The notes below the pieces were generated by a model. It was not told the DNA's origin. It saw nothing but the letters and a program-made list of their open reading frames with translations, and ran no database searches. A program made the translations under genes and the position numbers. A stretch of DNA of 64,000 bases from Strigamia acuminata (taxonomy: Eukaryota > Arthropoda > Chilopoda > Geophilomorpha > Linotaeniidae), in assembly GCA_949358305.1 (NCBI GenBank), contig OX442320.1, positions 8,944,259 to 9,008,258 of the forward strand, in the 5' to 3' direction. Shown here piece after piece: positions 26,559-36,847 of the stretch. The stretch's first letter is position 1. Each line of letters begins with the position of its first letter.

Positions 26559-28039
26559 TCAATTCTCCAGAAACGAAACAAATTCCGTTAACTTCGCCAA
26601 TTGTTCTTCGTTCGGCTTGATTGGAGTTGAAGGAGTGACCCGTTTTTTCGGTACAATCATCCCCGACGCATTATCTTCGACCCAACCTTGTTGAATTGCA
26701 ACTACAAACCAAAAAAAAAATTTAAATTTAATAAAAACATCAAAAAAAATTAAAACCATCAAAATACATTTAAAAAAAATATTAAAAAATATCAGAAAAA
26801 GAAAACACGAAAAACGTCAAAAAACGTTTAAAAAATATCAAAAAACGTCAAAAATCGTTTAAAAAATATCAAAAAACGTCAAAAAACGTTTAAATAATAT
26901 CAAAAAACGTCAAAAAACGTTTAAAAAATATCAAAAAACGGCAAAAAACGTTTAAAAAATATCAAAAAACGTCAAAAAACGTTTAAAAAATATCAAAAAA
27001 CGTTTAAAAAATATCAAAAAACGTCAAAAACGTCAAAAAAAACGTGACAAAAACGTTCCTTTTTAAATTTAAAATCCAGAAAACATCAAAAACGTCATAA
27101 ACCATCAAAAATATACTTTTAAAGACATAAAACCATCAAAAATATACTTTTAAAGACATAAAACCATCAAAAATATACTTTTAAAGACATAAAACCATCA
27201 AAAATATACTTTTAAAGACATAAAACCATCAAAAATATACTTTTAAAAACATAAAACCGTCAAAAAACATTCTTTTTAAAATTAAAACACCAGAAAAAAT
27301 AAAAAAAAACATCAAAAAACATCAAAAAACACTTTAAAAAACATCAAAACCATAAAAAAAACATTTTTAAAAACATCAAAAACCATTAAAAAGAATAAAA
27401 TAATTCTTAAAAAATGAAAAATTCATACCACCGATCGCTTCTTCGGTCGGAAACCCCACAAACTTTGCGAAATCTTCGACGGAGATGGACGAATAAGCCT
27501 GCGCAACTAAATGAATCGCTCGGATCTTGGTTGCTTCTACGGATGGAATAAATTCACACATTTACATCTCTAATCTGATAAAATTTCTAAATGAAATCAC
27601 CAGCCACAGCTTCCATGACCTGCTTGAGGTCGTCGGCCCATTCACGCTTCAACGCTTGATACACGCCTGGATAGTCTCGTTTCCACATTTGCTGTCCCAC
27701 TGCCCAAACATGCGGTAATTCCGAGCTGCCCTGTGCACGATATAGTGTTATGACAAGAGTTTAAAGCGTTAAATTATAAATTAGTACAGATTTTATGGCA
27801 GGTGGGATCCGTTTCCAGAGATATTTTGAATTGCATAAATCGTTTTGCAGGAGGAGTAGTGCCAGCATTTGTTCGTAGACTTGTGCCGATGCGATGCCGC
27901 CGGGTGCCTGTAGCGGATTTTTAGTGGATTAGTTTTTAAATTTGGTTTTAATGTGTTTGGATCTTACTTCGAGTTCCTGTTTTTCCAATTCGAATAGTAA
28001 TTTAGCGAAATCATCACCACCGGCTAGTGGAGCGGCCAT
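26559..28039 (-). CDS. CSN8: COP9 signalosome complex subunit 8
   Basis: Subunit of the COP9 signalosome, which removes NEDD8 from cullins and so regulates cullin-RING ubiquitin ligases in cytoplasm and nucleus. Exons on the minus strand: 28039-27968, 27907-27788, 27730-27601, 27536-27429, 26701-26559; phases 0, 0, 1, 1; 190 aa against 209 in human. Recognition rests on colinear similarity: [20 protein letters not shown] at the N-terminus, [48 protein letters not shown] (PCI-type winged-helix region) and the terminal [17 protein letters not shown], each matching human CSN8 as I know it. The start ATG is the first in the exon and gives MAAPLAGG. Intron 4 (26702-27428) holds two different 31-bp minisatellites. 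Head-to-head with MPND about 690 bp away. Confidence 0.95.
26795..27030. repeat. 31-bp minisatellite in CSN8 intron 4 (first array)
   Basis: Unit of 31 bp starting cgtcaaaaaacgtttaaaaa and ending atatcaaaaaa, with one shortened copy near 27000. It lies within the intron between the last two CSN8 exons. Confidence 0.85.
27085..27270. repeat. 31-bp minisatellite in CSN8 intron 4 (second array)
   Basis: Five to six copies of a 31-bp unit starting catcaaaaatatacttttaa and ending agacataaaac, almost identical to each other. It is unrelated in sequence to the array immediately before it but has the same unit length. Confidence 0.9.
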
Positions 28040-28727
28040 TTTAAGATGTGTGTCGACTAGGTGAAGAACGGTACTGCAGCTTAATTTTGTCTTCTGGTGT
28101 TGTTGAGCGTGAATAATAACATTTAGTGTGTTTGGAAATGATTTTTATTATTTAATTTAGTATTTATTTATTTATTTTAAATTCTAATTAAAATTTTATC
28201 CCAAGTTTTGAAAAGGTGTTTTAAGAATCTCCCGCAAGAGGTCTCAGCTGCGAGGTAAATGGCGAAAGAATCATCAGTTGATTCGCCGAATGGGTAAGAA
28301 AACAAATGAAAATAAACCCGAAATCACCCGTTAAAAATCCCAAAACATCAAACACGATGAATAAAAACCATCCAACCACTAAAAAACCTAAGATCACACC
28401 CAAAAAAGCTTTAAAACCGAGTTCGCGAGCCAAAACATGGACGACGCTCGTCTTTGTACGGAATCGCACGAGTGGCGTGTGAAGTAAACTTTCTCATCAT
28501 TATGAGATAGGCGACGCCAAAGATGAAAAAAATATATAAAAAAAACATTTCTTTTTTTCCTTTCCTCCATTCCTTTTCCTGTATCGCAGCCATTGTGGTC
28601 GGATCCGAATTGTTTCGGCATTTGGACCGGTCAAAAACGAAAAAAAGCGCATTTATTTATTAATTTCCGACGTGTAAACGTGTAAATTGACACCGTAAAC
28701 ATTGAATTAGCTTCAGAGGACTCGCCG
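28040..28727. promoter_or_regulatory. Divergent intergenic region CSN8 / MPND
   Basis: This 688-bp gap separates the divergently transcribed CSN8 (minus) and MPND (plus) genes and probably contains both promoters. No TATA box stands out. Overlapping minus-strand frames at 28221-28621 include one with a hydrophobic segment starting MAAIQEKEWRKGKKEMFFL (60 aa), but I recognise no family and three frames compete there, so I do not call a gene. Confidence 0.4.
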
Positions 28728-31504
28728 ATGGACGTGAACGATGAAACTGAAACGAATTCCGACGTGGACGGGGAGGAATGCGAGGACGACGAAGACGAGC
28801 CGGCGATCGGCCGGCGCGGACGTCGGACCGGTCGCGGCGTGAATTTGTCGATGTTGTTGTTGGACGGTGTTTTGCAACCGGGTGAAGGCGCTCTGACTAT
28901 CGATTACCTCGTAAGAAAAGGAGGAAATGTAAAATAATTGAAATTTTTTCATTTGTTTTTTGTTTTTTTTGTTTTTTTAGGGGAAGAAATTCGTTGGGGA
29001 TTTGTTGTCGAATGGAAAAATCCGCTGGCAAGACACGAGGCAGCTTTTTAATTCGCCAAGTGCCTGGGCAATTTATTGCAAAAAGTGTATAAATCCTGAA
29101 AAAAAATCCGGTTGCGGTTGGGCATCGGTGAAATACGATGGGAGGAAATTGGATTATTATAAGTCACTTTGGTACAAGAAACATCGAGCATTGGTAGGTT
29201 GTTTTTTAAATGTTTTAAACTGTTTTGAAGTGTTTTGAACTGTGGTTGAACTGTCTTTTACAATTTTTATCAATTTTTTACTGTTTTTAACAATTTTTGA
29301 ACGGTTTTTAACAATTTTTAACTGTTTTAAACTATTTTTAGCTGGTTTTTAACTGTTTTATTTGTGTTTTAGACTATTTTTAACTGTTTAATTTGTGTTT
29401 TAGATTATTTTTAACTGTTTAATTTGTGTTTTAGACTATTTTTAACTGTTTAATTTGTGTTTTAGACTATTTTTAACTGTTTAATTTGTGTTTTAGATTG
29501 ATTTTAACTGTTTAATTTGTGTTTTAGACCATTTTTAACTGTTTAATTTGTGTTTTAGACCATTTTTAACTGTTTAATTTGTGTTTTAGACCATTTTTAA
29601 CTGTTTAATTTGTGTTTTAGACCATTTTTAACTGTTTAATTTGTGTTTTAGACTATTTTTAACCATTTAATTTGTGTTTGGGACTATTTTTAACCATTTA
29701 ATTTGTGTTTGGGACTATTTTTAACTGTTTAAATGTGTGTTTTTTGTTGTTTTTAGTGCATTTCTAAAGATGCGGAGCCGAAAAATGGTCATTTGAATGT
29801 GAAGAAAGAGATAAAGAATTGGAATTTAGACGATAATCCAATGCGACGACCCGTCATTGCGCATAATTTGCTTGGGATTAAAAGCTCTGAGCAGTTTAGT
29901 AGTAATTTTGTGTTTAATTGACTCGAAATAAATCGAGATGGAATTTTTTTGAATTTGCATTTCAGTGATCCCAACACGTTGGTTCAATGTACCTCGTTTA
30001 GTGCCTTAGGAAAAATGCAGCCTTTTACTGTAACAGTTTCTAATAATTGTCTGTTGTTAATGGTGAGAGGAAATCCCGAAATATTGAAATTATTTAACAA
30101 ATTGAAAAATTTGGGTTTTATTTAATTGCAGGATTTTCATTCGCATTTGACGACGAGCGAAGTTGTCGGTTATTTAGGCGGAATGTGGGATATCACTGCA
30201 CATAGTAAACAAATTAAAATAAATTATTTAAATTAAGAATTAAAATTAAAATCGGTGTTATTTCTTCCAGATCTTTCTGTTATTCAGGCGTTTCCATGCA
30301 AATGTCGATTAGCGGACAAGGAAAATGCCCCAATTGTAGAAGAAATGGTAAAAATTGGAAATAATTTAAAGTTTACTGTTTTTTTTATTGTTTTGCACTG
30401 TTTCTCACTCCTTTTTACCGTTTTTTAACTGCATTTCAAACTGTTTTTTCACTTTTTTTCACTTTTTTCATTTTTATCTTGCTGTTTTCACTGTTTTTTC
30501 ATTGTTTGTCACTGTTTTGTACTTATTTTCAATGTTTTTTTGCTTTTTGGTCACTGTTTTCTAATTTTTTTTCACTTTTTTTCACTTTTTTCACTTTTTT
30601 CCTACTGTTTTCACAGTTTTTTTCACGGTTTTTCACGTTTTTTTTCATTGTTTCTCACGGTTTTTCACTGTTTTAACTAGTTTTAACGATTATTTTTTTT
30701 AATGCACTATTTTTTTCACTGATTTTTACTGTTTTAACTAAATTTAACTATTTTTTTAAACGCAGATTCGATATACTTTGCAGCACTTAAATCTCGCGCT
30801 TGTTGGTTGGTACCACAGCCACCCCTCGAGTCCCCCGGAACCGACACTTCGCGATATTACGTGTCAAATGGAATACCAAATCAAACTAAAAGGCGGCAAC
30901 GATGCCGCCTACACTCCCTGCCTTGGAATGATTTGTTGTAATTGAAAAAATATTTTTATTTCTTAAAAATTCTTATCGTGTTTGAACGTTCCGTGCATTT
31001 TCCAGCCCCGTACGAGCGAATAAACGGACCCGAGTCGAACATACAGGCCTTTTGGGTTATGCCGCCACCCGAGGTTCGCTTAAACATTGACGCACAGTTG
31101 GAAAATTAGTATTTACGTTGTTTATCGCAGAATAAGCCTTCGGAATATGGAAAACCGATGTTGATGGCGTACACGGGGAACAGAGAGTTGCCTTTTACGG
31201 CCGAATTGGCGTCGGAAATGGTATAAAAATATTATTTTTAATATTTTTTTAAAAAATTGACATTTTTCTCGTTTAGAATCAGTTAAGAGAGTACTATAAA
31301 TCGGCGCCAGATGCCGTGAACTTTGACAAAGAGTGGTCGATGGATGGAACGACGCATTTAGAGAAATTACAAGTAACGAAAACGAATTGTTTTGGTGGAA
31401 TTTGATTAATTTTTGGTTGTTTTTAGAACTCCTTGTGCTTGAAACGACCCGCCGACACAACCGAAGAGCAAATGAACGAAATTATGCATAAATTGTTGGC
31501 ATAA
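28728..31504 (+). CDS. MPND: MPN domain-containing protein (JAMM-type metalloprotease family)
   Basis: Orthologue of animal MPND, a nuclear JAMM/MPN+ protein with an N-terminal RAMA domain; human MPND has been reported to bind adenine-methylated DNA. Exons: 28728-28910, 28981-29193, 29757-29893 (or 29911), 29966-30062, 30132-30204, 30271-30347, 30766-30937, 31006-31073, 31131-31220, 31277-31372, 31427-31504; 427 or 433 aa. Order: acidic N-terminus (about 1-30); RAMA-like domain (about 38-130) with LLSNGKIRWQDTRQLFNSPS and KKSGCGWASVKYDG; linker; MPN domain with TSEVVGYLGG (the JAMM Glu), GWYHSHP and, ten residues after the second His, a TLRD motif where the usual form is SxxD; AFWVMPPPE; C-terminal helices. 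The donor of exon 3 is uncertain: phase demands two leftover bases, and both fitting sites are weak. Intron 2 is a 31-bp minisatellite. Confidence 0.93.
29375..29745. repeat. 31-bp minisatellite in MPND intron 2
   Basis: About 11-12 copies of a 31-bp unit starting ctgtttaatttgtgttttag and ending accatttttaa, with blocks of variants (gacta, gatta, gacca, ggact). It fills most of the intron between 29194 and 29756. Confidence 0.9.
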
Positions 31505-33139
31505 AACGAAGAAAACGCATAAGATTTGTTGGTTTTTTATTTATTAACAACTCGAGTGCCTTTTTTGGTTGATTCAAGTCACCGAGACAAAAAGAAAATA
31601 TCAGACTTGTAAAACTAAATAATATTTTGAGGTAAAAAAAAAAAAATAGATTTATTATAACAACCGTTGAGCTACTTAAATGCAAACATAAAGGTTACAA
31701 AAGAAGAAATATATTATTTTTTATTATTATTATTATTTTTTTTATTGTAAATGTATATTATTTTTTTTTTCTTTTTTACTTTGCTCAATTTTTACTTTAA
31801 TTTATTGTTTGTGTTAGAAAATATTTTTGTAATTTTTGTTACTCTTGCTCAATCAACTTGGGTTTTATTTCTCAGCCGATCTCTAAGAGAAGTTTAATTT
31901 TATATTGAATTTAATTAACTTAATATTTCGAACATTCCACTATTGCACTAAACATATCATTAGAGAAGTGAATTCGGACAAAAGCGTATCGCCTAGTGCC
32001 TAGTTAGGCTTAGATTTGAAGTCTAAAACTCCTAAACTCGATGTAAACATGATTTTTGTATAAAATAAATGCGTGATATTATTAGGGTGACCAGATTTCA
32101 GTTTATGTAAACGTAGTAAACGAAAAGAAAATCGAAAAATAACAAAAAATTACGAACAATGAACAAATCCAAATTCACGTTGGTTAAGATACCGTTTAAA
32201 CGTTAAAAATCGCGTTATTTCTGCATTTACAACGGAAATTCATAGATTTTTCGCCCAAAATGGAAAAATATACGAACAAATACAAATCAACGTTGGTTCA
32301 TCTATCGTTTAAACGTTAAAAATTGCGTTATTTCTTTAAATTCGTCGAATTTTCGCCCAAAATCGAAAAAAAAACTGAGAATTTATAAGAAAACCCGGAG
32401 CCAGGAGAGACGGTACTGGTCACCCTAGTATTATAATTTGAATAAAACTCCAAAAGAACAAATTTATAGTTTTATTATCTTTATTTAACAATATCCGTTT
32501 CTCATTCTTAAAACGATTCTCAATTGGGTTGCCATTGCATTGATTTTCCGAGCTACGGCGCTTTGGGAAATATTTATATACCAAGAGTTGGAGAGGGTTT
32601 GATTTGTGTCGGGGCCAATTCCCGAATCGCGCAGAGAGAAAAGCTGATATGAGAAAATAAAATCTTCCTTTTGCTTCGTCTCTCCTTTCCTTAATGTTTC
32701 GCCATTCTATCGCGAGATAATTTGCAAACAAATTTAACGTGCAGGCAGCAAGAAAGTTGTGGATCCTTACACACGTCTTCTTAATTGAATTTCCAGGTAG
32801 CATCTGTCTTATCTCACTCGCGAGATCTCCATCTCCATTATTCTTTTCAACCAACCAGTTGACGGATTCCGAGCGAAATTGCCCGCGACCTTTTGACGAC
32901 AAAAACTCACTGAATATTTCCTTGTCTGTTCAAAATATCCGGTTTAATTTTAATAGGGATTTTTGTGTGGGAAAAGCGAATTTTTATTTCGTTATTGGAT
33001 AAGACACAAAACAGATAAAATGGCGCCTGTTTTCTATCACCTCGAGTTATCTCATCTTTAATTGTACTCGCGGGTGAGTAATTTTTAATAAAGTTTGATA
33101 ATTTATAGAAAAAGGTATTTTTAATTCAGATTGCTACAT
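31505..33139. other. Convergent 3' region between MPND and PDE12
   Basis: 3' flanks of two converging genes. aataaa occurs near 32062 on the plus strand and may end the MPND transcript. A MITE sits at 32083-32427. The 160-codon minus-strand frame at 32420-32902 overlaps a plus-strand frame, lacks recognisable similarity and is not called. Confidence 0.5.
32083..32427. mobile_element. MITE with TAGGGTGACCAG termini
   Basis: Terminal inverted repeats tagggtgaccag and ctggtcaccc plus ta bound a 345-bp segment. Its interior is a diverged direct duplication (two blocks with acgaacaa, cgttggtt, cgtttaaacgttaaaaat and gcgttatttct). No open frame of note. Flanks are both AT-rich (tattat on each side), so the target duplication cannot be placed exactly. 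Confidence 0.7.
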
Positions 33140-36100
33140 TTAATTTCTCCTCCAGTCAAGTGTACATATTAATGCTATGTGATCTGATGGTATCGTTATG
33201 CTCGGCAATGCTTCAAACTGAATCACTTCTTCGTGGCTAGGTAGAGGAACGACCTTAAATAAACAAATGTAAATTAATGAAATTAATCATTAAAGCAGTG
33301 GTGAGACGAGGGTGCACCAACGGAGGCGTTTTTTTAAGAGCTCAATTTGGATTTGTGCACACGAAAGTGCATTTATGTCAATTTTTCTTAGTAAAAAAAT
33401 GCACTTTTGGTCAATTTTTCTTAGTAAAAAAATGCACTTTTGGTCAATTTTTCTTAGTAAAAAAACCGACTTTTTTGTTAAATTTTGTGAGAAAAATGTA
33501 TTTTTTATAAAGGAAAGTCAATTCTTAAGTAAAAATGCTTTTTTGGTCAAACAAATTCAATTTTTCCTACTAAAAATGCATTTTAAGTTTGTTTTTCCTA
33601 CGAAAAATGCATTTTAGGTTTATTTTTCCTACTAAAAATGCATTTTCGGTCAATTTTTCCTCGTAAAAATGCATTTTCGGTCAATTTTTCCTCGAAAAAA
33701 TGCATTTTCGGTCAATTTTTCCTCGTAAAAATGCATTTTCGGTCAATTTTTCCTCGTAAAAATGCATTTTCGGTCAATATTTCCTCGAAAAAATGCATTT
33801 TTTATCAAGAAAAGTCACTTTTTGCCTCCAAAAATCACTTTCCTCTTGCCAAACCTCAAACTTACTTCACTGACAACAAAATTATGACTATCCGAATAAA
33901 TGTAATCGATGCATCCTTGAAAACCAACAACATAATTAGTGTAGTCCGGAGTCCCACACGCGCTAATCAATCCCAACGAATGCGAAAGAGACAACCCTTT
34001 AACTTCCTCTTCCGGTGCTAAAAAAAAATATAAAAAAAAAAAAATTAAAAAAAAAATTAAAAATTAAAAAAAATCAAAATTAATTTCTTTACCACTATTC
34101 CATCGCTCATAATCGCTGGGAATGAATTGTGTGGTCACGAGTTGATAAACACCCGACTCGGGGGTGCTGTTAAAATCCCCACAAAATATAACACCGATTT
34201 TATTATTCCCCAATGCCACTTCTTGCGCGATTATTTGTTCGAGGTAACGCAAACACACGCCGGATTGGAGCAAACGAATGTGGTCGGCATTGGGATGGAA
34301 ATACAAATGCGTGTTCGCCACACACACCTTCGCTCCGGGCTCGCTTAGAGACTCAAGAATGCTGATTTGGAGAACTGTAGTCCGATTCATAAATCGATCT
34401 TTTAATTGCTCGTTTCCTTCGATTGCTGCTAAGAAGTCGGAAAAAAGTCCCTCGTTTGCTACGAGCTGATTCAACTCCACAGCTTCGTGCCGAATACATC
34501 TGAAAGAAACAACATTTACGTAGACACGATTTACAATTTAGATTGAGCTTTTTAAACGAATTTAAAATTAAAAACGAGTTATTTTGAACGATTTTTTTAA
34601 TTTGAACGAGATTTTTAAACAATTTTGTAATTTAAAATGAGTTATTTTAAATGAATTTTTAATTTAAACGAGATTTTTAAACAATTTTCTAATTTAAAAT
34701 GAGTTATTTTAAACGATTTTTAATTAAAATAGGGCTTTTAAACAATTTTGTAATTAAAAACGAGTTTTTTAAACGATTTGTAATTAAAACGAGTTTTTTA
34801 AACGATTTGTAATTAAAACGAGTTTTTTAAACGATTTGTAATTAAAAACGATTTTTTTTAAAACGATTTTATAATTAAAACGATTTTTTTATAAAAAATT
34901 TATGATTAAAAACGACTTTTTAACGATTTTTTTTAAATAAACACGACTTTTTAAAACGATTTTATAATTAAAAACGACTTTTTAAAACGACTCCAGCACT
35001 TTTAAACGTTATTTATAAGCATTTCTATCGTTTTAAACGTTATTTATAAGCATTTCCATCGTTTTAAACGTTATTTATAAGCATTTTCATCGGTTTAAAC
35101 GTTATTTATAAGCATTTCCATCGTTTTAAATGTTATTTACAAGCATTTTCATCGTTTTAAACGTTATTTACAAGCATTTTTATCGTTTTAAATGTTATTT
35201 AAAAGCATTTTCCTCGTTTTTAACCTCATTTACAACCAATTTTATCACCAAAAACAAAATGTATAAATACCTGAATTTATCCTTCCTATAAAAACACGCT
35301 AAACCTTCGCTGACCTTGCCGCCCCCCTTACTCGCCAAATGTCCTTCGATATTAACACTCCCAAAAGCGACCGTCAAATCGTTCTTAAACAACTTCAAAT
35401 CCACCTCCTGCAGACACATTATATCAGCATTATACCCCATCAACTCCTTCACCAACAACTGTTTCCGGTAATCCATAGCCAAAGCGTACGGCGGACAAGT
35501 CGGAAACAACGTACCACGCGAATAATCCGAATTCGCGTACAAATCCGCCAACAAATTGTACGTAACAACACGAAACGAACTAAAAACAAAAAAAATAAAA
35601 ATAAAAATAAAAATTCAAAACAAAAAACACAAATTTTTACCTCCCACTGGTCACTCCCGACGTAAACAAATGCCGCCTCTCGAACGGACATTGACCGGGC
35701 CCCGCGCCCACTTCCGCCGCCGAAATCGCCGTATTCTCCGGCCCTTCGAGTCCCCCCGAACACGGCGTGCACACCGCCTTTAAACGCCGTCCGATGTCGT
35801 CGTTGATCGGTTTATACGAAAAACTTTGCGCGATTTCTTCCCAATTCGCACAATTTTCCGTCGTGTTCCGGAACCACCGACACCGGACGTCGCCCACGAC
35901 CGAAAACTCGACCTCGATCTTCGGATAAACGTCGAATCCCGTCATTATATTTTCGGGCAGCGAAACTTTGCTTATTAACGGCGGATTCACTTCGACTTGT
36001 AGTTCCAAATCGTCGATTTTCAAGACCGCTCCGGACCGAAACGCTTCGGAAACGGTCGTTTCCGTGTCGTTTACGATTTTCCCGTCCACTATTAACGCGA

Positions 36101-36437
36101 TTTTCGGATTGTTTTGGGGTATTTCCGGTTCCGATTCCGATTTTTTCGCTCTTCGGTTCGCCTTTCGGGTTCTTTTGTCGCATATTTCGATTAATCGCGC
36201 GTTAATTCGCGCGAATGCGACGTTTAAATTTTCGTTCTGATCGCGAGTGAAGTTAAAAGTTCGTTCGGACAGCAATGGCGACGAGTACTTGAACGATAAC
36301 GTCAATTTCTGCTCGCCGTCCAGTCGTCGTACGATCACTTTGTGATCCATCCCGCTCAGTTTCGTGTTCCGACGAATTAAAACGATGTTCGTACGCTCGA
36401 AACGATGTCTGCAAAACCTCAAAACACTCCTCAACAT
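33140..36437 (-). CDS. PDE12: 2',5'-phosphodiesterase 12
   Basis: Mitochondrial matrix exonuclease of the endonuclease/exonuclease/phosphatase fold that trims poly(A) from mitochondrial RNAs and, in vertebrates, degrades 2',5'-oligoadenylate. Exons on the minus strand: 36437-35641, 35579-35271, 34499-34093, 34017-33866, 33253-33140; phases 2, 2, 1, 0; 592 aa against 609 in human. The N-terminus MLRSVLRFCRHRFER is Arg-rich and amphipathic, fitting a mitochondrial presequence. Catalytic-domain landmarks: VVTYNLLADLYA, CLQEVD (metal-binding Glu), CVANTHLYFHP, CGDFNST, and PSDHIALIC with the terminal Asp-His. The stretch VVPLPSHEEV near the end is nearly the human sequence. A 33-codon upstream frame overlaps the start. 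Introns 3-4 side holds a 31-bp minisatellite at 33365-33800, and the 34500-35270 intron is also minisatellite. Confidence 0.96.
33365..33800. repeat. 31-bp minisatellite in the last PDE12 intron
   Basis: Units starting aaaaatgcattttcggtcaa and ending tttttcctcgt (31 bp) are well conserved from about 33640. The earlier part has 33-bp variants with gcacttttggt. Open frames through it are repeat artefacts. Confidence 0.88.
34560..35230. repeat. Two adjacent minisatellites in PDE12 intron 2
   Basis: From 34560 to about 34985 there is a variable 29-31-bp unit (aattaaaacgagttttttaa then acgatttgt). From about 34990 to 35230 a different, regular 31-bp unit follows (gttttaaacgttatttataa then gcatttccatc). 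Together they fill almost the whole intron. Confidence 0.85.
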
Positions 36438-36532
36438 CTCAAATCTGTTTTAACACGCTTTAACACCGACCAACCGCCATGCATCATGCCGAGTAGAAGC
36501 AGACCGACACCCCAATGCAATCCCATCACCAT
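36431..36532 (-). CDS. Upstream ORF overlapping the PDE12 start codon
   Basis: A 33-codon frame starts in a strong context (aaaaATGG) 95 bases upstream of the PDE12 ATG, in a different reading frame, and its TGA overlaps the first codons of PDE12. The predicted peptide is hydrophobic in the middle (GVGLLLLGMMHGGW). It is present only if transcription starts upstream of 36532. It may limit PDE12 translation, or it may be chance; no small protein family comes to mind. Confidence 0.35.
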   Translation of the reverse strand: MVMGLHWGVGLLLLGMMHGGWSVLKRVKTDLRC

Positions 36533-36847
36533 TTTTCACAATTTTTCCATTTAAATCGTAAATTATATCCGACGTATTAGTCTTAAAAAGTAAAAAAAAA
36601 TATTTCCACGGCTTACATACCACAAGCTTCCGCCTCGCGCAAAAAAATCGATCGGAGGTGGGCTAGAAAGCATGACGTATCTTCCTGTTGCGAGTTGGCC
36701 ACGTGGTATAAGTTAGAGCGGAGAGTAGTTGTTGATGTGAATCGTTTGCCCCACCGAGCGCTCGTCTTTCTCTCCGTTTCGTCTCGTTTCGGGCGATTTT
36801 TTTTATATTTTTATACGTTTTATTCTCAAAATCGACATTTTTAAATC
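36533..36847. promoter_or_regulatory. Shared PDE12 / FKBP14 promoter region
   Basis: Head-to-head spacing between the PDE12 and FKBP14 start codons is 410 bp. The interval has a CRE-like tgacgt at 36673-36678 and a palindromic ccacgtgg (E-box CACGTG at 36700-36705). CACGTG/CCACG cores can bind bHLH or bZIP factors including XBP1-type UPR regulators, which would suit an ER chaperone such as FKBP14; this is inference from motifs. Confidence 0.4.

Noticed and set aside
28221-28621. Three overlapping minus-strand frames, one with a hydrophobic segment
   Set aside because: Competing frames, no clear splice structure and no recognisable family; left as promoter-region sequence.
32420-32902. 160-codon minus-strand frame
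   Set aside because: No recognisable domain; it overlaps the end of a MITE and an opposing open frame, and lies in the 3' region of converging genes.
35812-36183. Second long minus-strand frame inside PDE12 exon 1
   Set aside because: It is an alternative frame of a GC-rich coding exon; the PDE12 frame is clearly the real one by homology.
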